From Trujillonella endophytica (GTDB taxonomy: Bacteria; Actinomycetota; Actinomycetes; Mycobacteriales; Geodermatophilaceae), in contig NZ_JABGCI010000002.1 in assembly GCF_019799905.1 (NCBI RefSeq), forward strand, positions 582,641-646,640: DNA of 64,000 nt. Reading direction: 5' to 3'. Made by a program: the position numbers and the translations under genes. The notes beneath the pieces are model-generated. The model ran no database searches. It saw nothing but the letters and a program-made list of their open reading frames with translations, and was not told the origin of the DNA. Of this stretch, positions 14,837 to 23,419 are shown one piece after another (the stretch's first letter is position 1; each line of letters starts with the position of its first letter).

Positions 14837-17380
14837 GTGACCACGCTCCACCCGGTCCGGCCGGCTCCCCCTCCCGGCACGGACGCCGGTCCCGAGGGGC
14901 GTGCCGGGCCGACCGCGGTGCTGCCGGGTGCCGACCTGCTCGACGACCTGCTGTCCGGCACCCCGGAGGAGGAGCACCCGGTCACCCACGTGCACCGGCT
15001 GCCCGTCCGCGAGAGCCGCACGCTCCCCTGGCCGGCGTGGGTGGCACCGGAGCTGCGGCGACGCCTGGAGCAACAGGGTGTGCGCGCGCCCTACCGGCAC
15101 CAGGTCGAGGCGGCGCAGCTCGCACACGACGGGACGTCGGTGGTCGTGGCGACCGGCACCGCCTCCGGCAAGTCGCTGGCCTACCAGTTGCCCGCGCTCA
15201 GCCGGCTGGCCGAGGACGACCGCGCCTGCGTGCTCTACCTGGCCCCGACGAAGGCGCTGGCCCGCGACCAGCTGGCGTCGGTGGCCGCGCTGGCCGACCC
15301 CTCGGTGCGCCCGGCGGCCTATGACGGGGACACCCCGGGCGAGGAGCGCGACTGGGTCCGGCGGCACTCGCGCTGGATCGTGACCAACCCGGACATGCTG
15401 CACCGCGGTGTGCTGCCGGCCCACCAGAAGTGGTCCTCGACCCTGCGCCGGGTGGCCTACGTCGTGATCGACGAGTGCCACGCGTACCGCGGGGTGTTCG
15501 GCTCGCACGTGGGGCACGTCCTCCGCCGGCTGCGCCGGATCTGCCGCCGCTACGGCGCCGAGCCGGTGTTCGTGCTGGCCTCGGCCACCGTCAGCGACCC
15601 GGCCGGAGCGGCCGGCCGGCTGGTGGGTGCCCCCGTCGTCGCCGTGACCGAGGACGGATCGCCGCGCCCGGGAGCGACGTTCGCGCTGTGGGAGCCGCCG
15701 CTCACCGAGCGGCTGGGCGAACACGGCGCCCCGCTGCGCCGCTCCGCGGCCCACGACACGGCGTCGCTGCTGGCCGACCTGGTGGAGCGGCAGGCCCGCA
15801 CCCTGGCCTTCGTGCGGTCGCGGCGCAGCGCCGAGTCGGTCGCCGACCAGGCCCGGCGGGTCCTCGTGGAGCGCGGGCGTGCCGACCTGGCCGCCCGGGT
15901 CGACTCCTACCGCGGCGGATACCTTCCCGAGGAGCGCCGCGAGCTCGAGCGATCGCTCTCCTCCGGCGAGCTGCTGGGCGTCGCCACGACCAACGCCCTC
16001 GAGCTCGGCATCGACATCGCGGGCCTGGACGCCGTGGTGCTGGCCGGCTACCCCGGGACGCTGGCCTCGCTGTGGCAGCAGGCCGGCCGCGCGGGCCGCG
16101 CACAGCGGGAGTCGCTGGTGGTCTTCGTGGCCCGGGACGACCCGCTGGACCACTACCTCGCCCACCACCCGCGCGCCGTGTTCGGCCGGCCGGTGGAGGC
16201 GACGGTCACCGACCCGAGCAACCCGTACGTGCTCGGCCCGCAGCTGTGCTGCGCCGCGGCAGAGCTGCCCCTCGTGCCGGCCGACCTGGCCGACTTCGGT
16301 GGTCCCGTGGCCGAGGCCCGGGTCGAGGAGCTGGTCGCCGAGGGCCTGCTCCGGCGGCGGCCGACCGGCTGGTACTGGGCCGGGCGCGGGCGGCCGGACG
16401 TGGACATCCGCGGTGACGGCCTGGCCCCCGTGTCGATCATCGAGGGTGCGACCGGCCGGCTGCTGGGCACCGTCGACGGCGGGGCCGCCCACTCGACCGT
16501 GCACACGGGCGCGCTGTACGTGCACCGGGGCGAGACGTTCGTCGTCGATGAGTTCGACGTCGAGGACGCGTGCGCGGTCGTGCACCCGGAGTCCCCGGAG
16601 TGGACGACCGTGGCGCGCGACGTCACCGACCTGTCCGTGGTGGACGTCGACCGGTCGCGCCGGCTGAGGACGGTCACCGCCCACACCGGCGTCGTCGACG
16701 TCATCAACCAGGTGGTGGCCTACCAGCGACGTCGGCAGGGCAGCGGTGAGGTGCTCGCCGAGTTCCCGCTGGACCTGCCGCCCCGCCAGCTGCGCACCCG
16801 CGCGGTGTGGCTGACGCTGGACGACCGCGCCGTCGACCACGCGGAGGTGGACGACGCGACGCTGCCCGGAGCCCTGCACGCCGCCGAGCACGCCGCGATC
16901 GGGATCCTGCCGCTGCTGGCGACCTGCGACCGCTGGGACCTCGGCGGTCTGTCCACGGCCGTGCACCCGGACACCGGCGCGGCGACGATCTTCGTCTACG
17001 ACGGCCACCCCGGCGGCGCCGGCTTCGCGGAGCGCGGGTACGCCGAACTCCGGCGGTGGCTGCAGGCCACCCGCGCGACCATCGCCAGCTGCGAGTGCGA
17101 GAGCGGCTGCCCCTCCTGCGTGCAGTCGCCCAAGTGCGGCAACGGCAACGACCCGCTGGACAAGGCCGGCGCCGTACGGGTGCTCGACGTGGTCCTCGAC
17201 GAACTCGCGGCCGCCGACGAGCGGACCGGTCTCCACGGCTCCGGGAACGCCTCCGGCTCCGCGCCGGACCCCGACGCGGACGCGGGTAACGGGGTCGTCG
17301 CCGGCGACGCCGCCTCCGACGAACCCGTCGACGACATGAGGGGCTGCGGCGCCGACGACGTGGAGGACCTCGTCTTCTGA
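14837..17380 (+). CDS. DEAD/DEAH-box helicase of the MrfA/YprA type with C-terminal Cys cluster
   Basis: 847 residues. The superfamily-2 helicase core has ATGTASGKSLAYQ (Walker A), VIDECHAYRG (DECH box), VLASATV (motif III) and QQAGRAGRA (motif VI). The C-terminal third is the DUF1998-type domain, with the metal-binding cysteines at residues 752, 754, 758, 761 and 767 (CECESGCPSC...C). Bacillus MrfA of this family unwinds DNA in mitomycin damage repair, so a DNA-repair role is inferred. The acidic Gly/Asp-rich tail is lineage-specific. No ribosome-binding site is evident at the GTG start. Its place between topA/hppA and the Tad genes matches the Rv3649 neighbourhood in M. tuberculosis. Confidence 0.9.
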   Translation: MTTLHPVRPAPPPGTDAGPEGRAGPTAVLPGADLLDDLLSGTPEEEHPVTHVHRLPVRESRTLPWPAWVAPELRRRLEQQGVRAPYRHQVEAAQLAHDGTSVVVATGTASGKSLAYQLPALSRLAEDDRACVLYLAPTKALARDQLASVAALADPSVRPAAYDGDTPGEERDWVRRHSRWIVTNPDMLHRGVLPAHQKWSSTLRRVAYVVIDECHAYRGVFGSHVGHVLRRLRRICRRYGAEPVFVLASATVSDPAGAAGRLVGAPVVAVTEDGSPRPGATFALWEPPLTERLGEHGAPLRRSAAHDTASLLADLVERQARTLAFVRSRRSAESVADQARRVLVERGRADLAARVDSYRGGYLPEERRELERSLSSGELLGVATTNALELGIDIAGLDAVVLAGYPGTLASLWQQAGRAGRAQRESLVVFVARDDPLDHYLAHHPRAVFGRPVEATVTDPSNPYVLGPQLCCAAAELPLVPADLADFGGPVAEARVEELVAEGLLRRRPTGWYWAGRGRPDVDIRGDGLAPVSIIEGATGRLLGTVDGGAAHSTVHTGALYVHRGETFVVDEFDVEDACAVVHPESPEWTTVARDVTDLSVVDVDRSRRLRTVTAHTGVVDVINQVVAYQRRRQGSGEVLAEFPLDLPPRQLRTRAVWLTLDDRAVDHAEVDDATLPGALHAAEHAAIGILPLLATCDRWDLGGLSTAVHPDTGAATIFVYDGHPGGAGFAERGYAELRRWLQATRATIASCECESGCPSCVQSPKCGNGNDPLDKAGAVRVLDVVLDELAAADERTGLHGSGNASGSAPDPDADAGNGVVAGDAASDEPVDDMRGCGADDVEDLVF

Positions 17381-17411
17381 GCCGGGCACGCCGGCCGGGC
17401 CGGACCCGACA

Positions 17412-17782
17412 TCAGGGGCCGCGGGACCGGCACGGGCCCGGCCCAGCGCGTGCCGGGTGCCCAGTGGCCCCAGGTGAACGGCGACCTCGACCGTCACGGC
17501 CACGACCGCCCCGTCGCCGACCGAGCAGCTGAGCAGCGACGCCGCGTTGGCCTGCGCCACCTCGCCGGCCACCGCGCAGGCGGTGGGGTCGCCGGCGACC
17601 GCCCGGCCTGCGCCCGCGAGCGCGGCCAGGTCGGCCGCCGCCGCAGCCCGGTGGCGGGCGGTGACCGCGGCGCCGATGAGGACCGCTGCCAACCCGACCG
17701 CGGCGAGGACCCCGCCGAGGGCGATGACCCACACCGTCGCCGAGCCCCGCTCCCCGCGGAGCGAGGTGCAGCGGGCCCTCAC
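17412..17782 (-). pseudogene. TadE-like (Rv3654c-type) protein with probable frameshift at its end
   Basis: The reading frame from the GTG at 17782 gives an Rv3654c-type small Tad protein: basic N-terminus, LRGERGSATVWVIALGG with one transmembrane segment, then an Ala-rich domain. Relatives stop right after ARAGPA; here the same motif is followed by more in-frame codons that run on for 900 codons antisense to the helicase gene. One extra C in the CCCC run just before TGA at 17412-17414 would restore the expected end. The sequence therefore has a real one-base deletion or a sequencing error. The start overlaps the tadE stop by 4 bases. The prepilin-type Glu at +5 is replaced by Trp. Confidence 0.6.
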
Positions 17783-18174
17783 CCGGACACCGCCGGCACC
17801 GCGCCCGGTTCCAGTTCCGCGACCGCCGTGGCACCGACCTCCACGGCCAGCGGAACCGGGCCCAGAGGCGCGACCGCCGTCGCGACGGTGACCTCGACGC
17901 GGCCGCCGGTCACGGCGACGACCGTCGTGGCACCCTCGGGGGCGGCCCGCTCGACCACGGCCCGTACCGCGGCGGCGTCGTCGCCCCGGGCGGCTGCCCG
18001 GGCGCCCTCCCGGGCGGCGTCGAGGCACCGCAGGTGGGCACCCACGACCGTGATCGCGGCGATCGCCCCGGCGAGGACGAGCAGGAGCACCGGCAGGACC
18101 ACGGCCGTCTCGGCGGTGACCATGCCGGCCTCGCCGCGCAGCCGGAGCCGTGCTGCCCGCCACCGAGGACGCAC
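17779..18174 (-). CDS. TadE-family pseudopilin
   Basis: About 131 residues. After a basic leader the sequence LRLRGEAG/MVTAETAVVLP has the class III prepilin pattern, with Gly before the cut and Glu at +5, then one transmembrane segment and an Ala/Val-rich extracytoplasmic domain. TadE-type proteins are minor pilins or assembly factors of Tad pili. The GTG start (18174) lies 3 bases after the stop of the prepilin gene, and its stop overlaps the next gene by 4 bases. No prepilin peptidase gene (tadV) is present in the window. Confidence 0.8.
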   Translation of the reverse strand: MRPRWRAARLRLRGEAGMVTAETAVVLPVLLLVLAGAIAAITVVGAHLRCLDAAREGARAAARGDDAAAVRAVVERAAPEGATTVVAVTGGRVEVTVATAVAPLGPVPLAVEVGATAVAELEPGAVPAVSG

Positions 18175-18176
18175 GG

Positions 18177-18470
18177 TCAGGACAGCGTGGCCAGCGCGGA
18201 GGCGACCAGGTCGCCGAGCGCGGTGACGATCGACCCGCCGGTCACCACCTTGTAGAGGACCGCAGCGAAGGCACAGGCGGCGATCGTCCCGACGGCGTAC
18301 TCGGCGGTGCTCATCCCCGCCTCCGGCTCGTCGAGCAGCCTCGCCCACCGGCGGGCGAGGCGACCGCTCGACGGCGGCCGCTCGACGGTGCTCTCGTCGG
18401 CGGCCGCCGCGGGGCCGGCGGCTGCCGGCTCGAGGGCTGCGGGGGTGGTGGTCAAGTGCTGAGCGGTCAT
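18177..18470 (-). CDS. Flp-like prepilin (DUF4244 family)
   Basis: 97 residues. A long Ala/Pro-rich leader is followed by EPEAG/MSTAEYAVGTIAACAFAAVLYKVV, a class III prepilin cleavage site with Glu at +5 and Tyr at +6 and a single transmembrane helix. This is the DUF4244 pattern of the actinobacterial Tad loci and is the likely main pilin. The ATG start has a strong AGGAGG 6 bases upstream, unusual among the weak sites of this operon and in keeping with high expression. A 144-base gap separates it from tadC and may hold its own promoter. Confidence 0.88.
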   Translation of the reverse strand: MTAQHLTTTPAALEPAAAGPAAAADESTVERPPSSGRLARRWARLLDEPEAGMSTAEYAVGTIAACAFAAVLYKVVTGGSIVTALGDLVASALATLS

Positions 18471-18614
18471 GGGTCCTCCTGGGTGTGGGCCCGCCGTCCG
18501 GGCCGCCGGTCCGACCGTCGTGGCCGCCGCCGTCCCAATCCACCGCCCGGCGGGACCTGTGGAGAGGGCCTCCCGCTGTGGACGGACCTAGGGTCGAGGA
18601 CCCCGGGCGGGCGC

Positions 18615-19355
18615 TCACGGCAGGACGTCGGCCGCGATGCCGAGCACGACGGGGGCCACGCCGAGGCAGACGAAGGCCGGGAGGAAGCAGGCACCCAACG
18701 GCGCCAGCACCCACACGCCGGCGGCGCGCACCCCCACCTCGGTCCGGGTGCGCAGCGCGCCACGGGAGTCCGCGGCCAGGGCCTGCAGAGCGGCGACGAC
18801 CGTCGACCCGGACTCCCCCGCACGGGACACGACCCGGCCCAGCGCGGCCATCGGAGGCGGCACACCGGCCCACGCCGCCCGCGCCGCCGACCCCAGGCGG
18901 TAACGACCGGCGACCGTCGCGAGCTCGAGGCCGAGGGGACCGGGGAGCGCGGCGGCGACGGCTGCCACGGCGCCGCCCACGGGCAGCCCGGCGGTCAGGC
19001 AGACGGCGAGCAGGTCGCACGCGATGGGCAGCTCGTCCTCCAGCGCGGAGTGCGCCCGCCGGGCGCCGGCGTCCCCGCCCCGACGGAGCAGCCGGTCGAC
19101 ACCGGCGGCGACCGCCAGGCCACCCACCACGCCGGGGAGCCCGCCGATCACCAGCAGCGTGGCTCCGCCGGCCGCCGCGGGGAACAGCGCCCGCCGGGCG
19201 GGGCTCTCCGGACGGCCCTCCCCCGGCTCGGGTGCGGCCGGCGCCCGCGCACGGGTCAGGGCGCGGGCCCGGGCCCGGCCGGGCGACGGCGCCCAGAGGA
19301 GGAGCGCGGCCGCCGCGAGGGCGCACACGGCCGGCAGGGATCCCGCGGGACTCAC
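18615..19355 (-). CDS. tadC: Tad pilus inner-membrane protein TadC (type II secretion F family)
   Basis: About 246 residues. The T2SF domain lies in the C-terminal half, starting near ELPIACDLLAVCLTAGLPVGGAV and continuing with RVVSRAGESGSTVVAALQALA, with transmembrane segments at the N-terminus and at the very end. TadC and TadB form the membrane platform turned by the TadA ATPase. The GTG start overlaps the tadB stop by 4 bases. Confidence 0.85.
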   Translation of the reverse strand: MSPAGSLPAVCALAAAALLLWAPSPGRARARALTRARAPAAPEPGEGRPESPARRALFPAAAGGATLLVIGGLPGVVGGLAVAAGVDRLLRRGGDAGARRAHSALEDELPIACDLLAVCLTAGLPVGGAVAAVAAALPGPLGLELATVAGRYRLGSAARAAWAGVPPPMAALGRVVSRAGESGSTVVAALQALAADSRGALRTRTEVGVRAAGVWVLAPLGACFLPAFVCLGVAPVVLGIAADVLP

Positions 19356-20155
19356 CTCGTCACCCGGCGCACGAGCCGCCCGGTCCAGGCGAGCCCGGCC
19401 CCCTCCAGCGCGACGCCCACGACGAGCAGCACCTGACCGGTGCCGGTCGTCGTCAGCACCCCCCAGGGGTCGGCGCCGACGCCGCTGCCCATGAGCAGGG
19501 CGAGCACCGGCAACCCGGCCAGCAACGCCGCGCTGGCCCGTGGCCCGGCCACGGCCGACCGCAGCTCGAGCCGGTGCCGCCGCCGTGCCCGCAGGTCGTC
19601 CTCGACCGTGGCCACCACGGCCGCCAGGGAACAGCCGGTACGGACGCTGAGCTGCACCGCCGCTGCCAGCCGCGCCACAGCGGCCTCCTCGGCGCCCGCG
19701 TCCGGCGGGGCAGGGGGGACCGACGCCGGCGCCCGCACCGCCCGGACCACCGCCTCGGCCCCGACCGGGTCCGGGCACGCGGCACCGGCCGCGGCGGCGG
19801 CGTCGGCGAGGGGGCGTCCGCTGCGCAGCTCGGCCGCCAGGGCGCCGAGGGCCTCGGTGAGAGCGGCGACGCGCTCCTCCTCGGCGTCCGCGCGACGGCC
19901 GCGCTGACGGGCTCCGACCGCAGCGCCCGTGCAGACAGCTGCCAGCGCCGCGACCAGCGGGGTGCTCGTGACCGCGGCGACGAGCGCGGCCAGGGCGGCC
20001 GCGCAGGCCGGCAGGGGCAGCCGGCCCCGTCCCGTGTGCGGGCCCGGACCGACCGGTACTCGGCGGCGTACGGGCCCGGGTCCGGCCGGCCAGAGCAGCA
20101 GGGCAGCGGCCAGGAGGAACGGCACGGCGGCAGGCACTCCGGGCGTTCCGGTCAC
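19352..20155 (-). CDS. tadB: Tad pilus inner-membrane protein TadB (type II secretion F family)
   Basis: About 267 residues. N-terminal transmembrane segments precede a cytoplasmic helical domain with ALTEALGALAAELRSGRPLADA and VQLSVRTGCSLAAVVATVEDDL, then two more membrane helices. This is the T2SF layout of Rv3658c-type proteins. The GTG at 20155 is chosen because it overlaps the tadA stop by 4 bases; an in-frame ATG at 20227 would lie inside tadA. Partner of TadC in the pilus platform. Confidence 0.85.
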   Translation of the reverse strand: MTGTPGVPAAVPFLLAAALLLWPAGPGPVRRRVPVGPGPHTGRGRLPLPACAAALAALVAAVTSTPLVAALAAVCTGAAVGARQRGRRADAEEERVAALTEALGALAAELRSGRPLADAAAAAGAACPDPVGAEAVVRAVRAPASVPPAPPDAGAEEAAVARLAAAVQLSVRTGCSLAAVVATVEDDLRARRRHRLELRSAVAGPRASAALLAGLPVLALLMGSGVGADPWGVLTTTGTGQVLLVVGVALEGAGLAWTGRLVRRVTR

Positions 20156-21297
20156 CGGGTACCGCCGGTGCCCAGCAGCTCGTCGAGCCCGCGACGCCCG
20201 GGACAGAGCCCACCGTCGGCTCGCCACGCCGGTTCCACCACGACGAGGTCACCGGCCCGGCGGACCACGCCGAGCTCCTCCACCCGGCGCATCCCGGCGG
20301 TGCGCCGCAGGTGCACCACGACCGCCAGGGCGGCGGCCGCCTGGCTGTGCACCGCCGGCCGGTCCAGGCCGGCCGCGACGCCCAGGGCCTCCAGCCGGGC
20401 GGGCACCTCGGCGGACCGATTCGCGTGGAGCGTGCCGCAGCCGCCGTCGTGTCCGGTGTTGAGCGCGGCGAGCAGGTCGGTCACCTCCGCGCCGCGCACC
20501 TCGCCGACGACCAGCCGGTCGGGCCGCATGCGCAGGGCCTGCCGGACCAGGTCGCGCAGGCCGACGGCTCCGACGCCCTCGACGTTGGCCGGGCGGGTGA
20601 CGAGCCCGACCACGTGCGGGTGGTCGGGGGTCAGCTCGGGAGCGTCCTCGCAGAGCACGATCCGCTCGCGCCGGTCGACCAGTCCGAGCAGGGCCGACAG
20701 CAGCGTGGTCTTGCCCGAGCCGGTGCCGCCGGTGACGAGGAAGGCCAGCCGCGCGGCGACCACCGCCCGCAGCAACGCCCCGGACTCGCCCGGCAGCGTG
20801 CCGCGGTCGGCGAGTTCGTGCAGCCCCAGCGAGCAGCGGCGCAGCACCCGCAGCGACAGGCAGGTCCCCCGCGCGGACACCGGCGACAGGACCGCGTGCA
20901 GCCGCGTGCCGTCGGGCAGGCCCGCATCCACCCAAGGGGCGGCGTCGTCCAGCCGTCGCCCGGCCGCGGCTGCCAGCCGGACCGCCAGCCGGCGCACGGC
21001 GTCGTCGTCGGGGAACCGGACGGCCGCGCGCTCCAGCCCGGCGCCCCGGTCGACCCAGACCTCGTCCGGCCCGTTGACCAGGACGTCGCTGGTGCCGGGC
21101 GCGCGCAGCAGCTCCTCCAGCGGACCGGCGCCGGACAGCTCGTCGACTGCGGCCCGGACGGCGGAGAGCACCGTCGCGTCGCCGGCCAGGCTGCCGGCCT
21201 CCTCGCGCACCAGTGCCGCCACCGTGGAGCGGCTGGGTGCCGCCGGACCGGTGGCCAGCCGGGCCCGGACCCGCTCGACCAGCGGCGGCCCCGTCAC
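20152..21297 (-). CDS. tadA: Tad pilus assembly ATPase TadA (CpaF family)
   Basis: 381 residues. A secretion ATPase of the GspE/VirB11 superfamily. The N-terminal helical domain is followed by a Walker A at residues 190-197 (GGTGSGKT), an acidic ERIVLCEDAPEL box, Walker B near DRLVVGEVRG and the His box TGHDGGCGTLHAN. It powers pilus extension from the cytoplasmic face. Its GTG start and its stop both overlap neighbours by 4 bases, so ssd, tadA, tadB and tadC form one coupled run. Confidence 0.93.
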   Translation of the reverse strand: MTGPPLVERVRARLATGPAAPSRSTVAALVREEAGSLAGDATVLSAVRAAVDELSGAGPLEELLRAPGTSDVLVNGPDEVWVDRGAGLERAAVRFPDDDAVRRLAVRLAAAAGRRLDDAAPWVDAGLPDGTRLHAVLSPVSARGTCLSLRVLRRCSLGLHELADRGTLPGESGALLRAVVAARLAFLVTGGTGSGKTTLLSALLGLVDRRERIVLCEDAPELTPDHPHVVGLVTRPANVEGVGAVGLRDLVRQALRMRPDRLVVGEVRGAEVTDLLAALNTGHDGGCGTLHANRSAEVPARLEALGVAAGLDRPAVHSQAAAALAVVVHLRRTAGMRRVEELGVVRRAGDLVVVEPAWRADGGLCPGRRGLDELLGTGGTR

Positions 21298-22394
21298 GGG
21301 CCGACCCCCGCCGGCACGGGCAGCGCGTCGAGCACCGCCCGCGCGGCGGCTCCGGTGGGCGTGCGGGGCCCGATCGGCGGCGGTTCACCCCGCTCCGCCC
21401 TCGGGACCGCCGACCGGTCGTGGGCGAGCTCGGCGAGCACCGGCAGCCCGACCACGCCGGCGACCTCCGCGGCGGCCAGCCCCCCGGGGATCCGGCGCAC
21501 GACCGAGTGCGCCGCCCGCCACGGCGAGGGAGAGCCGCTGGGATCGCCGTCCACCAGGGCACGGGCCGCGCACGCGGCGCGCACCCGGGCGGGCACCACC
21601 AGCACCGCGAGATCGGCGTCGGCGAGCACCGCCTCGACGAACGCGGTCCCGGCCGGCCCCGGACCGCGCGGCAGGTCGACGACCACGGGCCAGCCGGCCG
21701 AGCGGCCGGCCTCCACCACGGCCGCGACCGCCTCCGGCGGCGGCCACGCCGGCGCCGACCGGGACGCGGCGAGGACGCCGACCCCACCGACCGTGGGCAG
21801 CGCCGCCATCACCGCCTCGCCCGAGACCCGGCCGCGCAGGCCGTCGAGGTCCGGCCACCGCAGCCCGTCGACGCCCTCCGCCCCCACGAGCAGGTCCAGA
21901 CCGCCGCCGAAGGCGTCCCCGTCGACCAGCAGGGCGCCCCGGCCGGCCGCGGCCGCGGTCAACGCCACCGCGGCTGCCAGCGTGCTCGCCCCCGCACCCC
22001 CGCAGGCACCACCCACGACGACGAGCCGGCCACGCTCCACCGGGTCGCGCAGAGCCGACCCCGCCCGCTGCAGCACCCACGCCTCGTCGCCGGGCAGGAC
22101 CGCCACCCGCTCGGCGCCCAGCTCGACCGCGGCCGCCCAGCCGGCGGCCGGCAGGTCGGCGCGCGCGACCACCACGACACCCGGCCGGCGCGGCAGCGCG
22201 CGGACCGCAGCGGTCGCCAGGGCGTCGGCGCCGAGCAGCACCAGGGGCGCCTCCCGGTGCGCCCGCCGCAGCGCCGGGCCGGCGGTGGCGACCTCCGGCT
22301 CGGCACCGGCGGCGGCCAGGAGCCGGAGGGACTCGTCGAGCAGCTCCTCGTCGGCGCTCACGAGCAGGGGGCGGGCACGGGTGGAGGCAGGCAC
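21294..22394 (-). CDS. ssd: Ssd, CpaE/MinD-like ATPase of the Tad locus
   Basis: 366 residues. A receiver-like N-terminal domain (about 1-110) is followed by a MinD/ParA-type fold with VVVGGACGGAGASTLA at about 126-140, a deviant Walker motif lacking the usual Lys, and LLVDGDAFGGGLDLLVG. In M. tuberculosis the orthologue Rv3660c (Ssd) heads the same gene cluster and affects septum placement; in Caulobacter the related CpaE locates the pilus at the pole. It is the first gene of the Tad operon and diverges from the HAD-IB gene. The GTG start has only a weak ribosome-binding site. Confidence 0.88.
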   Translation of the reverse strand: MPASTRARPLLVSADEELLDESLRLLAAAGAEPEVATAGPALRRAHREAPLVLLGADALATAAVRALPRRPGVVVVARADLPAAGWAAAVELGAERVAVLPGDEAWVLQRAGSALRDPVERGRLVVVGGACGGAGASTLAAAVALTAAAAGRGALLVDGDAFGGGLDLLVGAEGVDGLRWPDLDGLRGRVSGEAVMAALPTVGGVGVLAASRSAPAWPPPEAVAAVVEAGRSAGWPVVVDLPRGPGPAGTAFVEAVLADADLAVLVVPARVRAACAARALVDGDPSGSPSPWRAAHSVVRRIPGGLAAAEVAGVVGLPVLAELAHDRSAVPRAERGEPPPIGPRTPTGAAARAVLDALPVPAGVGP

Positions 22395-22520
22395 CCGGCC
22401 AGCTCACGGCGGACGCGGAGGGGACACGAGGGGCCGGAGGGATCTGTGGATGACCCGAACGGGTGTGGACAGCGGCATGGCCCCCGTCACACCCCGGGCC
22501 TCCCCTTACAGTCGTGAACC

Positions 22521-23378
22521 GTGACCCGCGCAGCGGCGTTCTTCGACCTGGACAAGACGATCATCGCCAAGTCCAGCACCCTGGCCTTCGGCCGTCCCTT
22601 CTTCGCGGGCGGGCTGATCAACCGCCGCACCGTGCTCAAGGGCGCCTACGCCCAGTTCGTCTTCTCCCTCGCCGGCGCCGACGCCGACCAGATGGAGCGG
22701 ATGCGCGCGCAGATCACGCGGATGTGCACCGGGTGGGACGTCGCGACCGTGCACGAGATCGTCCGCGAGACGATCCACGAGATCGTCGACCCGCTGGTCT
22801 ACGCCGAGGCGGCCGACCTGATCGAGGAGCATCGGGCCGCCGGCCGGGAGATCGTCATCGTCTCCAGCAGCGGCGCCGAGATGGTGGAGCCGATCGGCGA
22901 GATGCTGGGCGCCGACCGGGTGGTCGCCACCCGGATGGTGACCGAGGACGGCCGCTACACCGGCGAGATCGACTTCTACGCCTACGCGGAGAACAAGGCG
23001 GCCGCGATGCGGGAGGTGGCCGCCGAGAGCGGCTACGACCTGGCCGACTGCTATGCCTACAGCGACTCGATCACCGACCTGCCGATGCTCTCGGCCGTCG
23101 GCCACCCGACGGCGGTCAACCCCGACCGCGGCCTGCGCAAGGCGGCGGCCGAGCGAGGTTGGCCGGTCCTGATCTTCAACCGTCCGGTGTCGATGCGCTC
23201 GCGCTTCGCCGTCCCGACGGCCCCAGTCGTGACCGGGGCCGCGATGGGCGTGGGCGCGGCGGTCGTGGGCCTGGCCTGGTACGCCCGCCGGCGGGCGCTG
23301 CGCGAGGCGGCCGGCCCGCTCACGCCGGCCCCTGCCCCGGCACCCGTGCCCGGACGACGGCGTCACCGCGGCGCCTGA
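22521..23378 (+). CDS. HAD-IB family hydrolase with C-terminal membrane anchor
   Basis: 285 residues. The HAD motifs are FFDLDKTII (I), IVSSSGAEM (II), an intervening Lys in YAENKAAAM and YSDSITDLPML (III), the SerB-like IB subclass. One transmembrane helix (TGAAMGVGAAVVGLAWY) followed by Arg residues lies near the C-terminus. The phosphate substrate is unknown; phosphoserine- or phospholipid-type monoesters are possible. TACAGT sits 8 bases before the GTG start. M. tuberculosis has the same gene (Rv3661) next to ssd, so the divergent arrangement is conserved. Confidence 0.88.
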   Translation: MTRAAAFFDLDKTIIAKSSTLAFGRPFFAGGLINRRTVLKGAYAQFVFSLAGADADQMERMRAQITRMCTGWDVATVHEIVRETIHEIVDPLVYAEAADLIEEHRAAGREIVIVSSSGAEMVEPIGEMLGADRVVATRMVTEDGRYTGEIDFYAYAENKAAAMREVAAESGYDLADCYAYSDSITDLPMLSAVGHPTAVNPDRGLRKAAAERGWPVLIFNRPVSMRSRFAVPTAPVVTGAAMGVGAAVVGLAWYARRRALREAAGPLTPAPAPAPVPGRRRHRGA

Positions 23379-23419
23379 CCCGCCGCTCCGCCGACGGACC
23401 CGAGCCGGATCGGCGCCGG

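Noticed and set aside
14729..18163. A 1144-codon open frame antisense to the helicase gene
   Set aside because: Only its first part (17412-17782) is a Tad gene. The rest has the composition of an antisense frame in GC-rich coding DNA, with no recognisable motifs.
20311..22524. 737-codon plus-strand frame opposite tadA and ssd
   Set aside because: Both minus-strand genes carry catalytic motifs and coupled starts; the plus frame has none.
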